Shown: positions 52,203-61,835, numbered from the stretch's first letter. The stretch is 64,000 nt of DNA from Lentzea atacamensis (GCF_003269295.1 NZ_QLTT01000015.1:1-64000); one strand, 5' to 3'. Notes: a model not told the origin generated them from the letters alone. Numbers and translations are program-made.

Positions 52203-53147
52203 ATGCATCAGGACGCGTCGCCCTCGTTGCCACCGCCTCATTGCAAGGTCGGACTTGTGCACGTCAGGCACCTGAGGGCGATGACGGCCGCGTTGCGGGC
52301 GGTCGACTACCGCTACGGCGGCGGGTCGTGCCGTACTCAGGTGCAGGCGCTTTTGTCGTGGTGTGACAAGGCGTTCGCGCATTCGGCGAGTGCCGCGGTG
52401 CGTCGTGAGTTCCGCGCGGCCATCGCGGAACTGCACGCGCTCGCGGGATGGACCGCCTTCGACGCCGGGCTCGGCGGGTCCGCGCACCGCCACTTCCTCC
52501 TCGCCCTGGACTTCGCCCAGGACGAGGACCTGGTGGCGAACATCCGGTACCGGATGGGGCGGGTCCACCTGCACCACGGTGGACCCGCCGAGGCGCTCGG
52601 CATGTTCCGGCTGGCCGGGCTCGTCGGTACGAACCACCACACGAACGCGATCCTCGCCGCGAACCAGGCGTGGTGTCATGCCGACCTGGGACAGCGCGTA
52701 CCCGCACTGGCGTCGCTGGGGCGTGCGCACGACGAGTTCGCACGGGCAGATGTGGACAGTGCGGAACCGTGGGCGGCGTTCTTCGACGTGCACGACCTCG
52801 CGGGCATCACGGGTGCCGTCTACACGTCTCTCTCGCGCACGGTGGACGTGAGCTTCGCGCGACCGGCGATCACGTCGCTGGGGCACGCCGTGGCGGGCTA
52901 TCGCGATGACATGGCCCGCAGCAGGACGTTCGCTCTCATCGCGTTGTCGCTCAACCACCTCGTGGAGGGAGATGCGGACGAGGCGGCGGCGGTCGCAGCT
53001 CTGGCCGTCACGCAGTCCGGAGACATCATGTCCGCACGTACGCGCAAGAAGCTCGAACCGCTGCACGCCGAAGCGGGCAGACGCCGTGCGACCAGGCTGA
53101 GGGAGCTGATCACGCCTTTGCTGGCGGCTCCGTCGCACGCGGCGTGA
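52203..53147 (+). CDS. TPR-type helical protein lacking the usual HTH
   Basis: A 314-residue all-helical protein. It resembles the C-terminal repeat region of actinobacterial XRE regulators (RHLRAMTAALRAVDYRYGGGSCRTQVQALLSW, then AHRHFLLALDFAQDEDLVANIRYRMGRVHLHHGGPAEAL), but the N-terminal DNA-binding domain is absent. It therefore probably acts as a protein-protein adaptor. It is the first gene of an operon with the HATPase-receiver and STAS genes (stop and next start overlap as TGATG). Confidence 0.75.
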   Translation: MHQDASPSLPPPHCKVGLVHVRHLRAMTAALRAVDYRYGGGSCRTQVQALLSWCDKAFAHSASAAVRREFRAAIAELHALAGWTAFDAGLGGSAHRHFLLALDFAQDEDLVANIRYRMGRVHLHHGGPAEALGMFRLAGLVGTNHHTNAILAANQAWCHADLGQRVPALASLGRAHDEFARADVDSAEPWAAFFDVHDLAGITGAVYTSLSRTVDVSFARPAITSLGHAVAGYRDDMARSRTFALIALSLNHLVEGDADEAAAVAALAVTQSGDIMSARTRKKLEPLHAEAGRRRATRLRELITPLLAAPSHAA

Positions 53148-53893
53148 TGAGCGCGCGGACCCGCTGGTTTCCGGCGGTCCCGGGCTCCCTGCCCGAGATC
53201 CGGGCTTTCGTGCGTGATCTCGCCGGTGAGTCCGGGCTGAACGGCGACGACGCGCGGGACGTGCTGCTCGCGGTGTCCGAGGCGGCGGACAACGCGGTGC
53301 GGCGCGGGGGAGCGTCCGTCGTCGGAGTGACGTGGGAACCGCGCGACCACGCGGTGTTGCTGACCATCGAGGACGACGGCGTGTTCGACCTCGAAGCCGG
53401 GTCGCCGGCGCGGCCGCTGGGGCTGCGGCTGCTGTTCGGCATCGCCGACGAGGTCCAGGTGCGGCCCGGCAAACCGACCTGGCCCGGCACCGTCGTGCGA
53501 GCGCTCGTGCGGGTCTGGTCGCGCGCAATCGTCCCGGACATGCCCGCGCCACCGGGACGCCCGCGCGTGCTCCTCGTGGACGGCGACAGGTTCTCCGGCC
53601 AGGCGCTGGCGGCGTTCCTGCACGCCGAGGGCTACGACGCGACGCTCGTGACGACGATCGAGGCCGCCGACGCGGCGCTGCGGAACCCGCCGGCGCTGGC
53701 GGTCGTCGACCTCCTGACGTCTCATGGTGAGGGGACACGGTTCGCGGCTGTCGCGCGGGCGTTCGGAGTGCCGGTTGTAGCCGTTTCGGCGATCGCGCCG
53801 GCCGCTCACGTCGCCGATGCTTGCCTACCGAAGCCGGCGCACCCGCTGCGTGTGCTCGCGGCGGTGCGCGACCTGCTGTCTCCCGATTCGTGA
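53147..53893 (+). CDS. Anti-sigma-like ATPase fused to a receiver-like domain
   Basis: A 248-residue fusion. Residues about 1-125 form a HATPase_c domain of the RsbW type (VLLAVSEAADNAVRRGGASVVGV with the N-box Asn; ILTIEDDGVF as G1-like box; PLGLRLLFGIADEV). Residues about 140-248 form a response-receiver-like domain: DGD acidic pair (RVLLVDGDRF), phosphoacceptor-type Asp in LAVVDLLTS, and conserved Lys in CLPKPAHP. Such kinase-receiver fusions suggest input from a phosphorelay into a partner switch. ATG 53147; the GTG at 53144 is also in frame. Confidence 0.8.
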   Translation: MSARTRWFPAVPGSLPEIRAFVRDLAGESGLNGDDARDVLLAVSEAADNAVRRGGASVVGVTWEPRDHAVLLTIEDDGVFDLEAGSPARPLGLRLLFGIADEVQVRPGKPTWPGTVVRALVRVWSRAIVPDMPAPPGRPRVLLVDGDRFSGQALAAFLHAEGYDATLVTTIEAADAALRNPPALAVVDLLTSHGEGTRFAAVARAFGVPVVAVSAIAPAAHVADACLPKPAHPLRVLAAVRDLLSPDS

Positions 53894-53901
53894 GGCGCAC
53901 G

Positions 53902-54222
53902 ATGGAACCCGAGCCAGGCCTGCTGGAGGTACGTCGCCACGGTGCGGTGGTGACGCTCGTCGGCGAGGTCGACCTCAACACCAGTGAGTTGCTGAAGTCG
54001 GAACTGGCACTGGCGTGCGCGTCGGGGGACGGGGCGGGGGACGTCGTGATCGACTTCAGCGCGTTGACGTTCATCGGGTCGAGCGGCCTGCACGTGCTGA
54101 TCGAGACAGCGACGGCGCTGGGGGAGCGGCGGCTGGTGCTGCTCGGTGGCGGGTGGGCCGGCTACGTCGTGAACCTGCTCGATCTCACCGTGCGGTTTCC
54201 CAACATCGTCGTCGGCCGATGA
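53902..54222 (+). CDS. STAS-domain anti-sigma factor antagonist
   Basis: A 106-residue SpoIIAA/RsbV-like protein. LLEVRRHGAVVTLVGEVDLNTSELLKSEL opens the STAS domain and LTFIGSSGLHVLIETA holds the phosphorylatable Ser (first or second of GSSG). It should be phosphorylated by a HATPase-type kinase, probably the one encoded upstream, and release it from a sigma factor. GTG 53890 (GTGA overlap with the previous stop) is an alternative start. No sigma factor is encoded nearby. Confidence 0.85.
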   Translation: MEPEPGLLEVRRHGAVVTLVGEVDLNTSELLKSELALACASGDGAGDVVIDFSALTFIGSSGLHVLIETATALGERRLVLLGGGWAGYVVNLLDLTVRFPNIVVGR

Positions 54223-54388
54223 GTCTTGATCGGCACACGCACCGCACTGCCGTTGCTAATCGTGCGCGCGTCGGGCGATTACGGCCGAATTTTTGCGTGC
54301 CGCGGGTCGACGTTTCGTGCGACGACGGCAAACGTAAAGCGTCCCGGTGACACACACGGCGCTGCGGGCGTACGAGGTCGTACCGCGC

Positions 54389-54394
54389 TAGGGT
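54389..54394 (+). promoter_or_regulatory. Putative -10 box for leaderless aroH mRNA
   Basis: TAGGGT lies 7 nt before the ATG at 54402, so transcription would begin at or next to the start codon. There is no ribosome-binding site in this gap. Confidence 0.45.
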
Positions 54395-54401
54395 CGGGCG
54401 T

Positions 54402-54764
54402 ATGGCGGTGCGAGCGATCAGGGGAGCGACGCAGATCGACGCGGACTCGCGTGACCTGCTGCTGGAGGCCACGGCCGAGCTTGTGCGCGAGGTGCTGGAC
54501 CGCAACGCCCTGTCGCCGGACGACCTGATCAGCGTCGTTCTCACCGCCACACCCGACCTCACGTCCGAGTTCCCGGCCTACGCCGCGCGCCAGGCGGGGC
54601 TCTCGGACGTGCCGCTGCTGTCCGCCACCGAGATCGCGGTGCCCGGCTCGATGCCCCGCGTGATCCGCTTGCTCGCCCACGTCGAGACGGACCTGCCGCG
54701 GTCGTCGGTGAAGCACGTGTATCTGCGCGGAGCGGCCGCACTTCGCACCGATCTGAATCACTGA
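54402..54764 (+). CDS. aroH: Chorismate mutase, AroH type
   Basis: A 120-residue AroH-class chorismate mutase, which converts chorismate to prephenate for Phe/Tyr synthesis. The family start VRAIRGATQIDADSRDLLLEAT (with the active-site Arg) and the TPDLTSEFPAYAARQ and MPRVIRLLAHV segments are present, and HVYLRGAAALR closes the active site. The length is right for the trimeric monofunctional enzyme. It appears to have its own leaderless promoter. Confidence 0.92.
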   Translation: MAVRAIRGATQIDADSRDLLLEATAELVREVLDRNALSPDDLISVVLTATPDLTSEFPAYAARQAGLSDVPLLSATEIAVPGSMPRVIRLLAHVETDLPRSSVKHVYLRGAAALRTDLNH

Positions 54765-54966
54765 TCATTTCGGGAAAACCCCGAGTTTCTGTGCAACCTG
54801 GAATTTTCGAACTCGCCCGAATGGGTGTTTTGCTCCTGCCTGAAGACCGATAGGAAGGAGGCGAAGCCGCCGTCTGATTCGTATCGCGCATTGTTCTGGG
54901 CCACCTGGGGGAAGTCGTGGCCGGCGTTGACGCGAACGGGCGGAAACCTTGGGGGCAGGGGGAACT

Positions 54967-57900
54967 GTGGGGGTTCGAGCGGCGCGCCGTGCGCGCCTGT
55001 TAGCGCTGAGCTGTGTCGTGGTGGTGGGCGCGAGCCTGCTCCAGGCCGTGACGTACGGGCCGGCGGCAGGGGCCGCGCCCGGTGTCACCGCGGGTGCCGG
55101 TCCGGTCGATCGGCCCGAGCCCGCGTCCGCGCGGCCGGACGAGGCCGTGCCGCCGGACAAGTGGCCACCGGTCGTCCCGGCCGGACTGAAGGCCGGTGGC
55201 GCACCGGCCAAGGTGGACCGGGCGAGACTCGCACAGGTCAGGGCGGAGGCCGACGAGGTCTTCGCGAACGTCGACCTGCGCTCGGGTTTCGTGCTCGGCG
55301 ACACCTCGCTGGTGGCCTACTTCGACGTGAAGGACGACCCGCGGCCGTGGCAGTCCTGGCGCGTGCGGGTGTTCGACGCGCAGAGCGGGACCGAGCAGGC
55401 CTCGACCACGCTGCCGCGGTCCGAACTGAACGTCCGATGTGGAGCTGTGCGGCAGTTCTGCCGCTCGTTCGGCGCGGCTGACGGCTGGGTGCTGGACCGC
55501 GAGAAGGACTACTTCATCACGATCGCCGCGCTGCTCGACGAGGGTGGCGAGCTCGTGTCGGCGCCGAGCCCGAACAGCAGGCCGCGCACGACGGAGCTGC
55601 CGGATCCTCTTCCGATCGAGCAGGTGTCCGGGTGCGGGTGCGGTGCGGCGCTGAGCAGCACCGGCGCGCGGCCGGCGTTCCGCGGTGACGGCGTCAACAC
55701 CGCGACCGGCGCGTACAGCAGGCTCGAACCGGACCTGGCGATGGCATCGTTCGGCATCCCGTTCGCATCGAACCGCGTGTACTCGTCCAGCCTCACGATT
55801 CCCGGGCCGTTCGGGCCTGGCTGGGCCTGGTCGTACAACATGCGCGTGACGCCGACCGACCAGGGCGCTCTGGTGCTCGCGGACGACGGCGCGCAGGTGC
55901 TCTACAAGAACGCGGACGGCGGCGGTTTCCAGCGTCCGCCGGGCGTGCGGTCGACGCTGCGCAAGACCGCGACCGGCTGGGAGCTGGTCACCCTCACGCA
56001 GATCGTCCACGAGTTCGACGGCCAGGGCAGGCTGATCGCGATCCGCACGCCGCGCGGTGTCGCGACGAAGCTCGCGTACACCGGTGAGGGCGTCGAGATC
56101 ACCGACCCGTCCGGTCGCGTGGTGAAGGTGCGCGTCGAGAACGAGCGGATCCGCTGGATCCAGCTGCCCGACCACCGCAAGACGTTCTACGACTACGACG
56201 ATGCCGGACGCCTGAAGGCGTTCAAGGACGCGCGCGGCTTCAAGTGGAAGTACGGCTACGGTGCCGACGGCCGGTTGACCGAGGTGCACAGCCCGCAGGA
56301 CCACAAGCGGATCATCTTGGTGCGCAACGAATACGGCGCCGACGGCCGTGTCACGAAGCAGCTCGACGCGTTGGGCAACGCCACGTCGTTCGCGTGGAAC
56401 GGCGAGACGCAGGAGTCGACCACGACCGACGCGGACGGCGTGATCGTCCGTGACGGATACCGCGGCAACGTGCTGCTCTACACGCGTCGTGGTGCTGGTG
56501 ACACGGACAACCACCGCTACGACAAGTCGTTGAACCGCGCGTTGGTCGTCAACGGCAACCACAACCAGCACGAGTCGCTCTACGACCTGAACGGCAATCC
56601 GGTCACCCGTCGTGCGCCGCAGCCGATGGCGTTCGACGAGAAGACCAAGTACGACGCGCGCAACAACCCGATCGAGTTCACCGACGCGAACGGAAACGTC
56701 TGGAAGAACACGTACAACGAGTTCAACGAGCTGATCCGCAGCACGGACGCGGAGAACCACTCGATCACCTACGCCTATGACGAACGCGGGCTGCGCATCA
56801 GTCAGACCGATCAGCGCGGCAAGGTGACGAAGTACGAGTACTTCGCCGCCGGACAGCCGAACTCGGGTCTGCTCGCCGCCGTCGTCTCGCCGGAGGGCAG
56901 GCGTTCCGAGCTCGGCTACGACAAGACCGGCCGCCGCGTCGCGGAAACCGACCCGCGCGGCACGGTCCCCGGCGCGAACCGCTGGGACTACACCACGAAG
57001 ACGAGCTACGACGAGCTGGACCGCACCGTCGAGGTGCAGGAACCCGGAAAGCACAACTCGTACCGCACGTTCTACGACGAGGTGGGCCGGGTCCGGGCGA
57101 CGATCAACCCCGAGGGCCTCGAGGTCAGGAACCGCTACCTCGACAACGGCCGCCTCGACGCGGTGACCGACCCGCGCAGGACCATGTCGATCACCTACAC
57201 CAACGCGGGCCGGCGCGCGGCCGTGCGGACCGAGATGCGCGGCGACGGTCCCGACCTCGTCACGTCGTACAAGTACAACGCCAAGGGTCTGCTGCAGTCG
57301 ACCACGTCGGCGCGCGGCAACGTGCCCGGCGCGAACCCGGCGGACTTCACCACCACGTACCGCTACGACGCGAACGACAACCTGGTCCGCATGTCCCGGC
57401 CGTATCCGGGCGGCCAGGTCGTGCACCGCGACATCAAGGTCGACGAGCTCGACCGCACGACGTCCACTGTGGACGAGTTCAACAAGACGTCGTCCAACCG
57501 GCGCGACAACAACGGTCAGGTCACGTCGGCGACGGACACGCTCGGCCGTGAGATCAAGATGGGCTACGACCGCAACGGGCGGCAGACGTCGCAGTCCGAC
57601 GCGGGCGGCAACTCCTCGACGTTCACCTACGACGAGGCGGGCAACAAGACCAGCCGCACCGACGCGTCCGGCGGCAAGACGACGTGGGAGTACAGCGACG
57701 ACGGCCTGCTGGTCGCGACCACCGAGCCGCGCGGCAACGTGCCCGGTGCGGACAAGGAGAGGTTCACCTCCCACCTCGAGTACGACCTGGCGGGCAACCG
57801 GGTCAAGGTGATCAACGCGCTCGACCAGGCCACGACGACGACCTGGGACGCCAACAACCGGATGACCTCGGTCACCGACGCCAACAACCACACGACCCGC

Positions 57901-60900
57901 TACCGCTACCGGGAGGACGACCAGGTCCACAGCATCCATCAGGCGGATGCGCAGTACTTCCCGCTCGCGCCGGACATCAACGCCACCGTCTACGACTACT
58001 ACGAGGACGGTCTGCTGAAGTCGGTGCGGGACCCGAAACTGCACACCACGCGCCTGGACTACGACCGCGCCGGCCGCCCGGTGAGCTCGGTGGACCCGTT
58101 GGGACGCAAGGCCGAAGCGGGTTACGACGCCGAGTCCAACCTCGTCACGATGATGACCCGCCGGCAGGGCGAGCACATCTCCGACGAGGAACGGGCCAAG
58201 CGCACGATCGTCAATACCTACGACATCGTGAACCGGCGCGAACGCCGTGCGCTGGGCAGTGGCGGCCCTGTCTACACGTGGGGTTACGACGCCAAAGACC
58301 GTGTCACGTCCTATGGCGACCCGTTGGGCGTCCGTGAGGTCACCTACGACGACGAGGACCAGATCAAGAAGGTCGTGCGTCGCGAAGCGGGCGGCCGCAC
58401 CGAGACGTTCAACTACGAGTACGACGTCCGCGGCGACATCACCAGCCGCGAGTACCCGGACGGCACACGGGTCACGTCGGACTACGACAAGGACGGCCGG
58501 GTCACCAGCGTGACGGCGGCGGGTGCGACGTGGAACTTCGGCTACGACGTGGCCGGACGGCGGATCCGCACGACGCTGCCCGGCGCCACGGGGCTGGCGG
58601 AGAACCGCACGTACGACGACGCGGGCCGGCTCACGAGCATCGGTACCGAGCGCGTCGGTCCGGCGCGTCCGGACGTGCAGGATCCGGTGTCGCGGTACCA
58701 GTTGACGCTGGACCCTGTCGGCAACCCGACGAAGGTCGACACCACTCGCGGTGGCGTGACCGAGACCGTCGCGTACGCCTACGACGAGGCGGACCGCGTG
58801 ACGTCGGCGTGCTACGCGGCGGCGGACTGCGGCAAGCACACGCCGTCGGCGGGCCGGATCGACTACCAGTACGACCTGGTCGGCAACCGCCTGTCGCAGA
58901 AGAGGTCGGGCACCGCGGGCGACGACGTCACCCGTTACCACTACGACGCGGCGAACCAGCTCACGAAGAAGATCTTCGATCCGCGTGGTGGCAGCCCGAC
59001 GACCACGGAGTACGGCTACGACCTCAACGGCAACCAGACCAAGGCGGGCAAGGAGAAGTTCACCTACAACCTGGACAGCTCGCTCGCCACGGCCACGAAC
59101 GCCGGCGGTCAGCAGACGACGTTCTCCTACGACGCGACGGGTCTGCGGCTCGCCGGCACCAGCGGTGAGCACACCAAGCGCTGGGCGTGGGACGTCAACG
59201 GCACGCTGCCGCAGATCGCGCTGGACACCACCACCAATGCTTCCGGTGGCGTGGTCGAGAAACGTGCCTTCGCCTACGGCCCGGACGACGAGCCGCTGGC
59301 ATTGATCGATCCGGCGGCGGGAGTGCACTCCTACACGCACGACTGGCTCGGCGGCATCGCGAACATGCTGTCGCCGGACGGCAAACCGCTGGCGGGCTAC
59401 GACTACGACCCGTTCGGCAACCCGCGTCAGGGCCCGACCCTGACGCCCGGCAAGCCAGAGGGCCCGGCGAACCCGTTGCAGTTCACCGGCCAGTACCAGG
59501 ACTCCAGCTCCGGTGAGGGCAACTACTACCTGCGGGCCCGCAACTACAACCCGGACACCGGCCGGTTCACCTCCACCGACCCGATGCCGCAGCCGGGCCC
59601 GGCGATCTCCGCCTACGCCTACGCGGAGAACAACCCGATGGCGTTCACCGACCCGACCGGTGCGGTGGTCGACGCGGGCGGCGGTGGTGGCACGACGCTG
59701 GAGAACGGTGCCACCGAGCCGACCGGTCCGAGCCCTGAGGACGTGGCGAAGGCCCAGCAGATCCAGAGCAAGAGCGTCCTCGACGTGATTCTGGAGGCCG
59801 GTGGTCAGATCCTCATGGAGTTCCTGGGGATCAACGACCTGATGAACTGCCTCAAGGGCAACCTGGGCGCGTGCGTGTCGCTGGTCGTGGGCGCGCTGCC
59901 GTGGGGCAAGATCTTCAAGGCGCCGAAGATCATCGCGGCGATCTTCAAGGCCGGCAAGGCCGTCGTCACCTTCTTCCAGGAGCTGAAGTGGGCGCGCGCC
60001 ATCATCCAGGGCGCGGAGAAGGCGGCAGAGGCGGCGAAGGCGGCGGCCGCGGCAGCCGCGAAGGCTGCGGCGGAGAAGGCGGCGAAGGCCCGTGCCGCGG
60101 CGGAGGAAGCGGCTCGCAAGGCCGCCGCCCAGGCCGCTGAACGTGCCAAAGCCGCGGCGGCCAAGGCGAAAGCGGCCACCAAGAAGAAACCCGAGACGTG
60201 TCCGACCGGCGGCAAGCACAGCTTCCCGGCGGGTACGCGGGTGCTGCTCGCGGACGGCACGACCAAGCCGATCGAGGAGGTCCAGTCCGGCGACACGGTC
60301 GTGTCGGCCGACGAGAAGTCCGGCAAGTCCGCTGCGCAGCAGGTGTACTTCACGATCCGCACCGACCACGACAAGTCCTATGTGGACATCACGGTGGTCG
60401 CGGAGGACGGTTCGAAGTCCACGATCACGGCGACGGACAACCACCCGTTCTGGTCGGTGACCGCGGGACGCTGGGTCGACGCGGGCGACCTTCGCGCCGG
60501 CGATCTGCTCAAGACCGCCGCCGGGACGTTCGTGCAGATCGGGGCGGTGCGCGCCTACACGGCGTCGCAACGCACGTACGACCTGACGATCAACGGCACC
60601 AGCACGTACTACGCGCTCGCCGGTTCGACCCCGTTGCTGGTGCACAACTGTGGCACGAACCTCGCGGACGAGGCGGCCAAACTGCCGAAGGACCGCGACC
60701 GGAGGTCCACGGGCATTCTCGACGTCGGCACGGAGCAGTTCCCGATCTCAAGCGGTCCCGGGGGTCACTCCGAGCTGGTCAAAAGCCTTCCTGGGCGGAC
60801 CAAACAGAACCAGGACCACGTCGAGACGCATGCCGCGGCGTTCTTGAGGAGCAATCCGGGGATCAGGAATGCGGTTCTCTACGTCCAGAACGCCAAGGGG

Positions 60901-61029
60901 CAGATGTGCCAAGGGCCTCGAGGGTGCTTCGAGAACCTCGAGGACATGCTCCCGGAAGGCGTGCGCATGTGGGTGTACATGAACGGAAATCCTGTCGGGA
61001 GGGGTCCTTTCATCGGTAACGCCAACTAG
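54967..61029 (+). CDS. Secreted Rhs/YD-repeat polymorphic toxin with C-terminal DddA-like deaminase
   Basis: A 2020-residue exported protein. A signal peptide (basic head, LLALSCVVVVGASLL, AGA-A) is followed by a Cys-containing N-terminal region. Next come the DUF6531-like entry (VNTATGAYSRLEPDLAMASFGIPFA) and a long array of YD repeats (about 370-1480, for example YDDAGRLK and YDYDPFGN). The Rhs core (YLRARNYNPDTGRFTSTDP) leads to a hydrophobic, then Ala/Lys-rich helix (about 1660-1740). A Hint domain spans 1745-1895 (SFPAGTRVLLADGTTKPI; ends VHNC). The tip (1896-2020) is a SCP1.201/DddA-type deaminase: HVE (His1951-Glu1953) and C-x5-C (Cys1981, Cys1987) before LPEG. Start GTG 54967. Confidence 0.85.
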   Translation: MGVRAARRARLLALSCVVVVGASLLQAVTYGPAAGAAPGVTAGAGPVDRPEPASARPDEAVPPDKWPPVVPAGLKAGGAPAKVDRARLAQVRAEADEVFANVDLRSGFVLGDTSLVAYFDVKDDPRPWQSWRVRVFDAQSGTEQASTTLPRSELNVRCGAVRQFCRSFGAADGWVLDREKDYFITIAALLDEGGELVSAPSPNSRPRTTELPDPLPIEQVSGCGCGAALSSTGARPAFRGDGVNTATGAYSRLEPDLAMASFGIPFASNRVYSSSLTIPGPFGPGWAWSYNMRVTPTDQGALVLADDGAQVLYKNADGGGFQRPPGVRSTLRKTATGWELVTLTQIVHEFDGQGRLIAIRTPRGVATKLAYTGEGVEITDPSGRVVKVRVENERIRWIQLPDHRKTFYDYDDAGRLKAFKDARGFKWKYGYGADGRLTEVHSPQDHKRIILVRNEYGADGRVTKQLDALGNATSFAWNGETQESTTTDADGVIVRDGYRGNVLLYTRRGAGDTDNHRYDKSLNRALVVNGNHNQHESLYDLNGNPVTRRAPQPMAFDEKTKYDARNNPIEFTDANGNVWKNTYNEFNELIRSTDAENHSITYAYDERGLRISQTDQRGKVTKYEYFAAGQPNSGLLAAVVSPEGRRSELGYDKTGRRVAETDPRGTVPGANRWDYTTKTSYDELDRTVEVQEPGKHNSYRTFYDEVGRVRATINPEGLEVRNRYLDNGRLDAVTDPRRTMSITYTNAGRRAAVRTEMRGDGPDLVTSYKYNAKGLLQSTTSARGNVPGANPADFTTTYRYDANDNLVRMSRPYPGGQVVHRDIKVDELDRTTSTVDEFNKTSSNRRDNNGQVTSATDTLGREIKMGYDRNGRQTSQSDAGGNSSTFTYDEAGNKTSRTDASGGKTTWEYSDDGLLVATTEPRGNVPGADKERFTSHLEYDLAGNRVKVINALDQATTTTWDANNRMTSVTDANNHTTRYRYREDDQVHSIHQADAQYFPLAPDINATVYDYYEDGLLKSVRDPKLHTTRLDYDRAGRPVSSVDPLGRKAEAGYDAESNLVTMMTRRQGEHISDEERAKRTIVNTYDIVNRRERRALGSGGPVYTWGYDAKDRVTSYGDPLGVREVTYDDEDQIKKVVRREAGGRTETFNYEYDVRGDITSREYPDGTRVTSDYDKDGRVTSVTAAGATWNFGYDVAGRRIRTTLPGATGLAENRTYDDAGRLTSIGTERVGPARPDVQDPVSRYQLTLDPVGNPTKVDTTRGGVTETVAYAYDEADRVTSACYAAADCGKHTPSAGRIDYQYDLVGNRLSQKRSGTAGDDVTRYHYDAANQLTKKIFDPRGGSPTTTEYGYDLNGNQTKAGKEKFTYNLDSSLATATNAGGQQTTFSYDATGLRLAGTSGEHTKRWAWDVNGTLPQIALDTTTNASGGVVEKRAFAYGPDDEPLALIDPAAGVHSYTHDWLGGIANMLSPDGKPLAGYDYDPFGNPRQGPTLTPGKPEGPANPLQFTGQYQDSSSGEGNYYLRARNYNPDTGRFTSTDPMPQPGPAISAYAYAENNPMAFTDPTGAVVDAGGGGGTTLENGATEPTGPSPEDVAKAQQIQSKSVLDVILEAGGQILMEFLGINDLMNCLKGNLGACVSLVVGALPWGKIFKAPKIIAAIFKAGKAVVTFFQELKWARAIIQGAEKAAEAAKAAAAAAAKAAAEKAAKARAAAEEAARKAAAQAAERAKAAAAKAKAATKKKPETCPTGGKHSFPAGTRVLLADGTTKPIEEVQSGDTVVSADEKSGKSAAQQVYFTIRTDHDKSYVDITVVAEDGSKSTITATDNHPFWSVTAGRWVDAGDLRAGDLLKTAAGTFVQIGAVRAYTASQRTYDLTINGTSTYYALAGSTPLLVHNCGTNLADEAAKLPKDRDRRSTGILDVGTEQFPISSGPGGHSELVKSLPGRTKQNQDHVETHAAAFLRSNPGIRNAVLYVQNAKGQMCQGPRGCFENLEDMLPEGVRMWVYMNGNPVGRGPFIGNAN

Positions 61030-61039
61030 GCGGCCGGTG

Positions 61040-61045
61040 CATAAT
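61040..61045 (+). promoter_or_regulatory. Putative -10 box for leaderless immunity mRNA
   Basis: CATAAT lies 6 nt before GTG 61052, the spacing of a leaderless start. A separate promoter would let immunity be expressed without the 6-kb toxin gene. Confidence 0.4.
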
Positions 61046-61051
61046 GACGGC

Positions 61052-61762
61052 GTGGAAGAACTGCTTTCGATATCCGAAGACAGTGTCGAAAAGTTCCTGA
61101 GGCGATGGTACGGCGAGCCGGATCTGCCGGCTCGCCCCCTGCCTGCGGATGTGCGGGTGCCGGCGCGGCTGAGGGCCTGGTTCGAGCTCACCTCCCGGTG
61201 GTCCGCCGACATCTGTGCGGTCAGCGGGCCACTGGACCCTCCGGAGCTCGTGGCAGAGGACGGAAAGCTGATCTTCTGGGTGGACGGGCCGGGTTCCTGG
61301 GAATGGGGTGCGTCCCTTTCCGGGGACGATCCTCCGGTGTTCGGCAGGGAGGTGGACTCGGACTGGGTGCCGGCCGGTGAGTCCCTGTCCGAGTTCCTCC
61401 TCCACGTGACCGTGCTGGAGACCGCGATCGGGGCCTCGAACCAGTGCTACGCGCACGGCGTCCCGGCGGAGCGGTTGTCCGGGGTCGTTTCCGGCTATCG
61501 CGCTCTTCCGCTGCCGGTGTTGCCGTGTCCGTCGATGGATTCCCGGATGTTTGTCGGATCGGATGCGCTGCTCCAGGTTTCGGAGAGCGTGAGCGATTTG
61601 ACTCAGCCGAAGGGGGAGTTGTTCGACGTTTCGGTGTCGGTTTTGATGCCGGCGTCGATTGACGAAGTGATCGACAGCCATCCGGAGATTCCCTGGAAGC
61701 GTTACTCCGCGGTCGTTCCAGAGGGATTCTCGCCCGATGATCTTCCGGGATTTCTCCGTTAG
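61052..61762 (+). CDS. Probable immunity protein to the Rhs deaminase toxin
   Basis: A 236-residue acidic, cytoplasmic protein directly downstream of the toxin gene (22-bp gap), the usual place for immunity. The first half (LRAWFELTSRWSADI, PPELVAEDGKLIFWVDGPGSWEWGASL) resembles the SUKH/SMI1-like immunity superfamily in the style of its Trp-rich EN-x-W segment; the match is not firm. The second half is unfamiliar. The 3' part uses more A/T-ending codons than its neighbours, as does the toxin tip, which fits horizontal exchange of toxin-immunity cassettes. GTG 61037 is in frame as an alternative start. Confidence 0.7.
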   Translation: MEELLSISEDSVEKFLRRWYGEPDLPARPLPADVRVPARLRAWFELTSRWSADICAVSGPLDPPELVAEDGKLIFWVDGPGSWEWGASLSGDDPPVFGREVDSDWVPAGESLSEFLLHVTVLETAIGASNQCYAHGVPAERLSGVVSGYRALPLPVLPCPSMDSRMFVGSDALLQVSESVSDLTQPKGELFDVSVSVLMPASIDEVIDSHPEIPWKRYSAVVPEGFSPDDLPGFLR

Positions 61763-61835
61763 CCGAGGCCCCTGCTGGTGTGAGCGCCCGCACCAGGCAC
61801 AATGGAGCACCGTGGGGATCTCGGAGGGAGCTGTG

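Noticed and set aside
55000..60645. 5.6-kb open frame antisense to the Rhs toxin
   Set aside because: Its product is Arg/Val-rich mirror sequence of the YD repeats, with no domain and no ribosome-binding site.
60199..60651. True protein-splicing intein in the Rhs protein
   Set aside because: The segment has Hint motifs but is followed by a toxin tip rather than a flanking extein, and the residue in front of FPAGT is Ser rather than the usual Cys. It fits a toxin-releasing Hint domain of uncertain activity.
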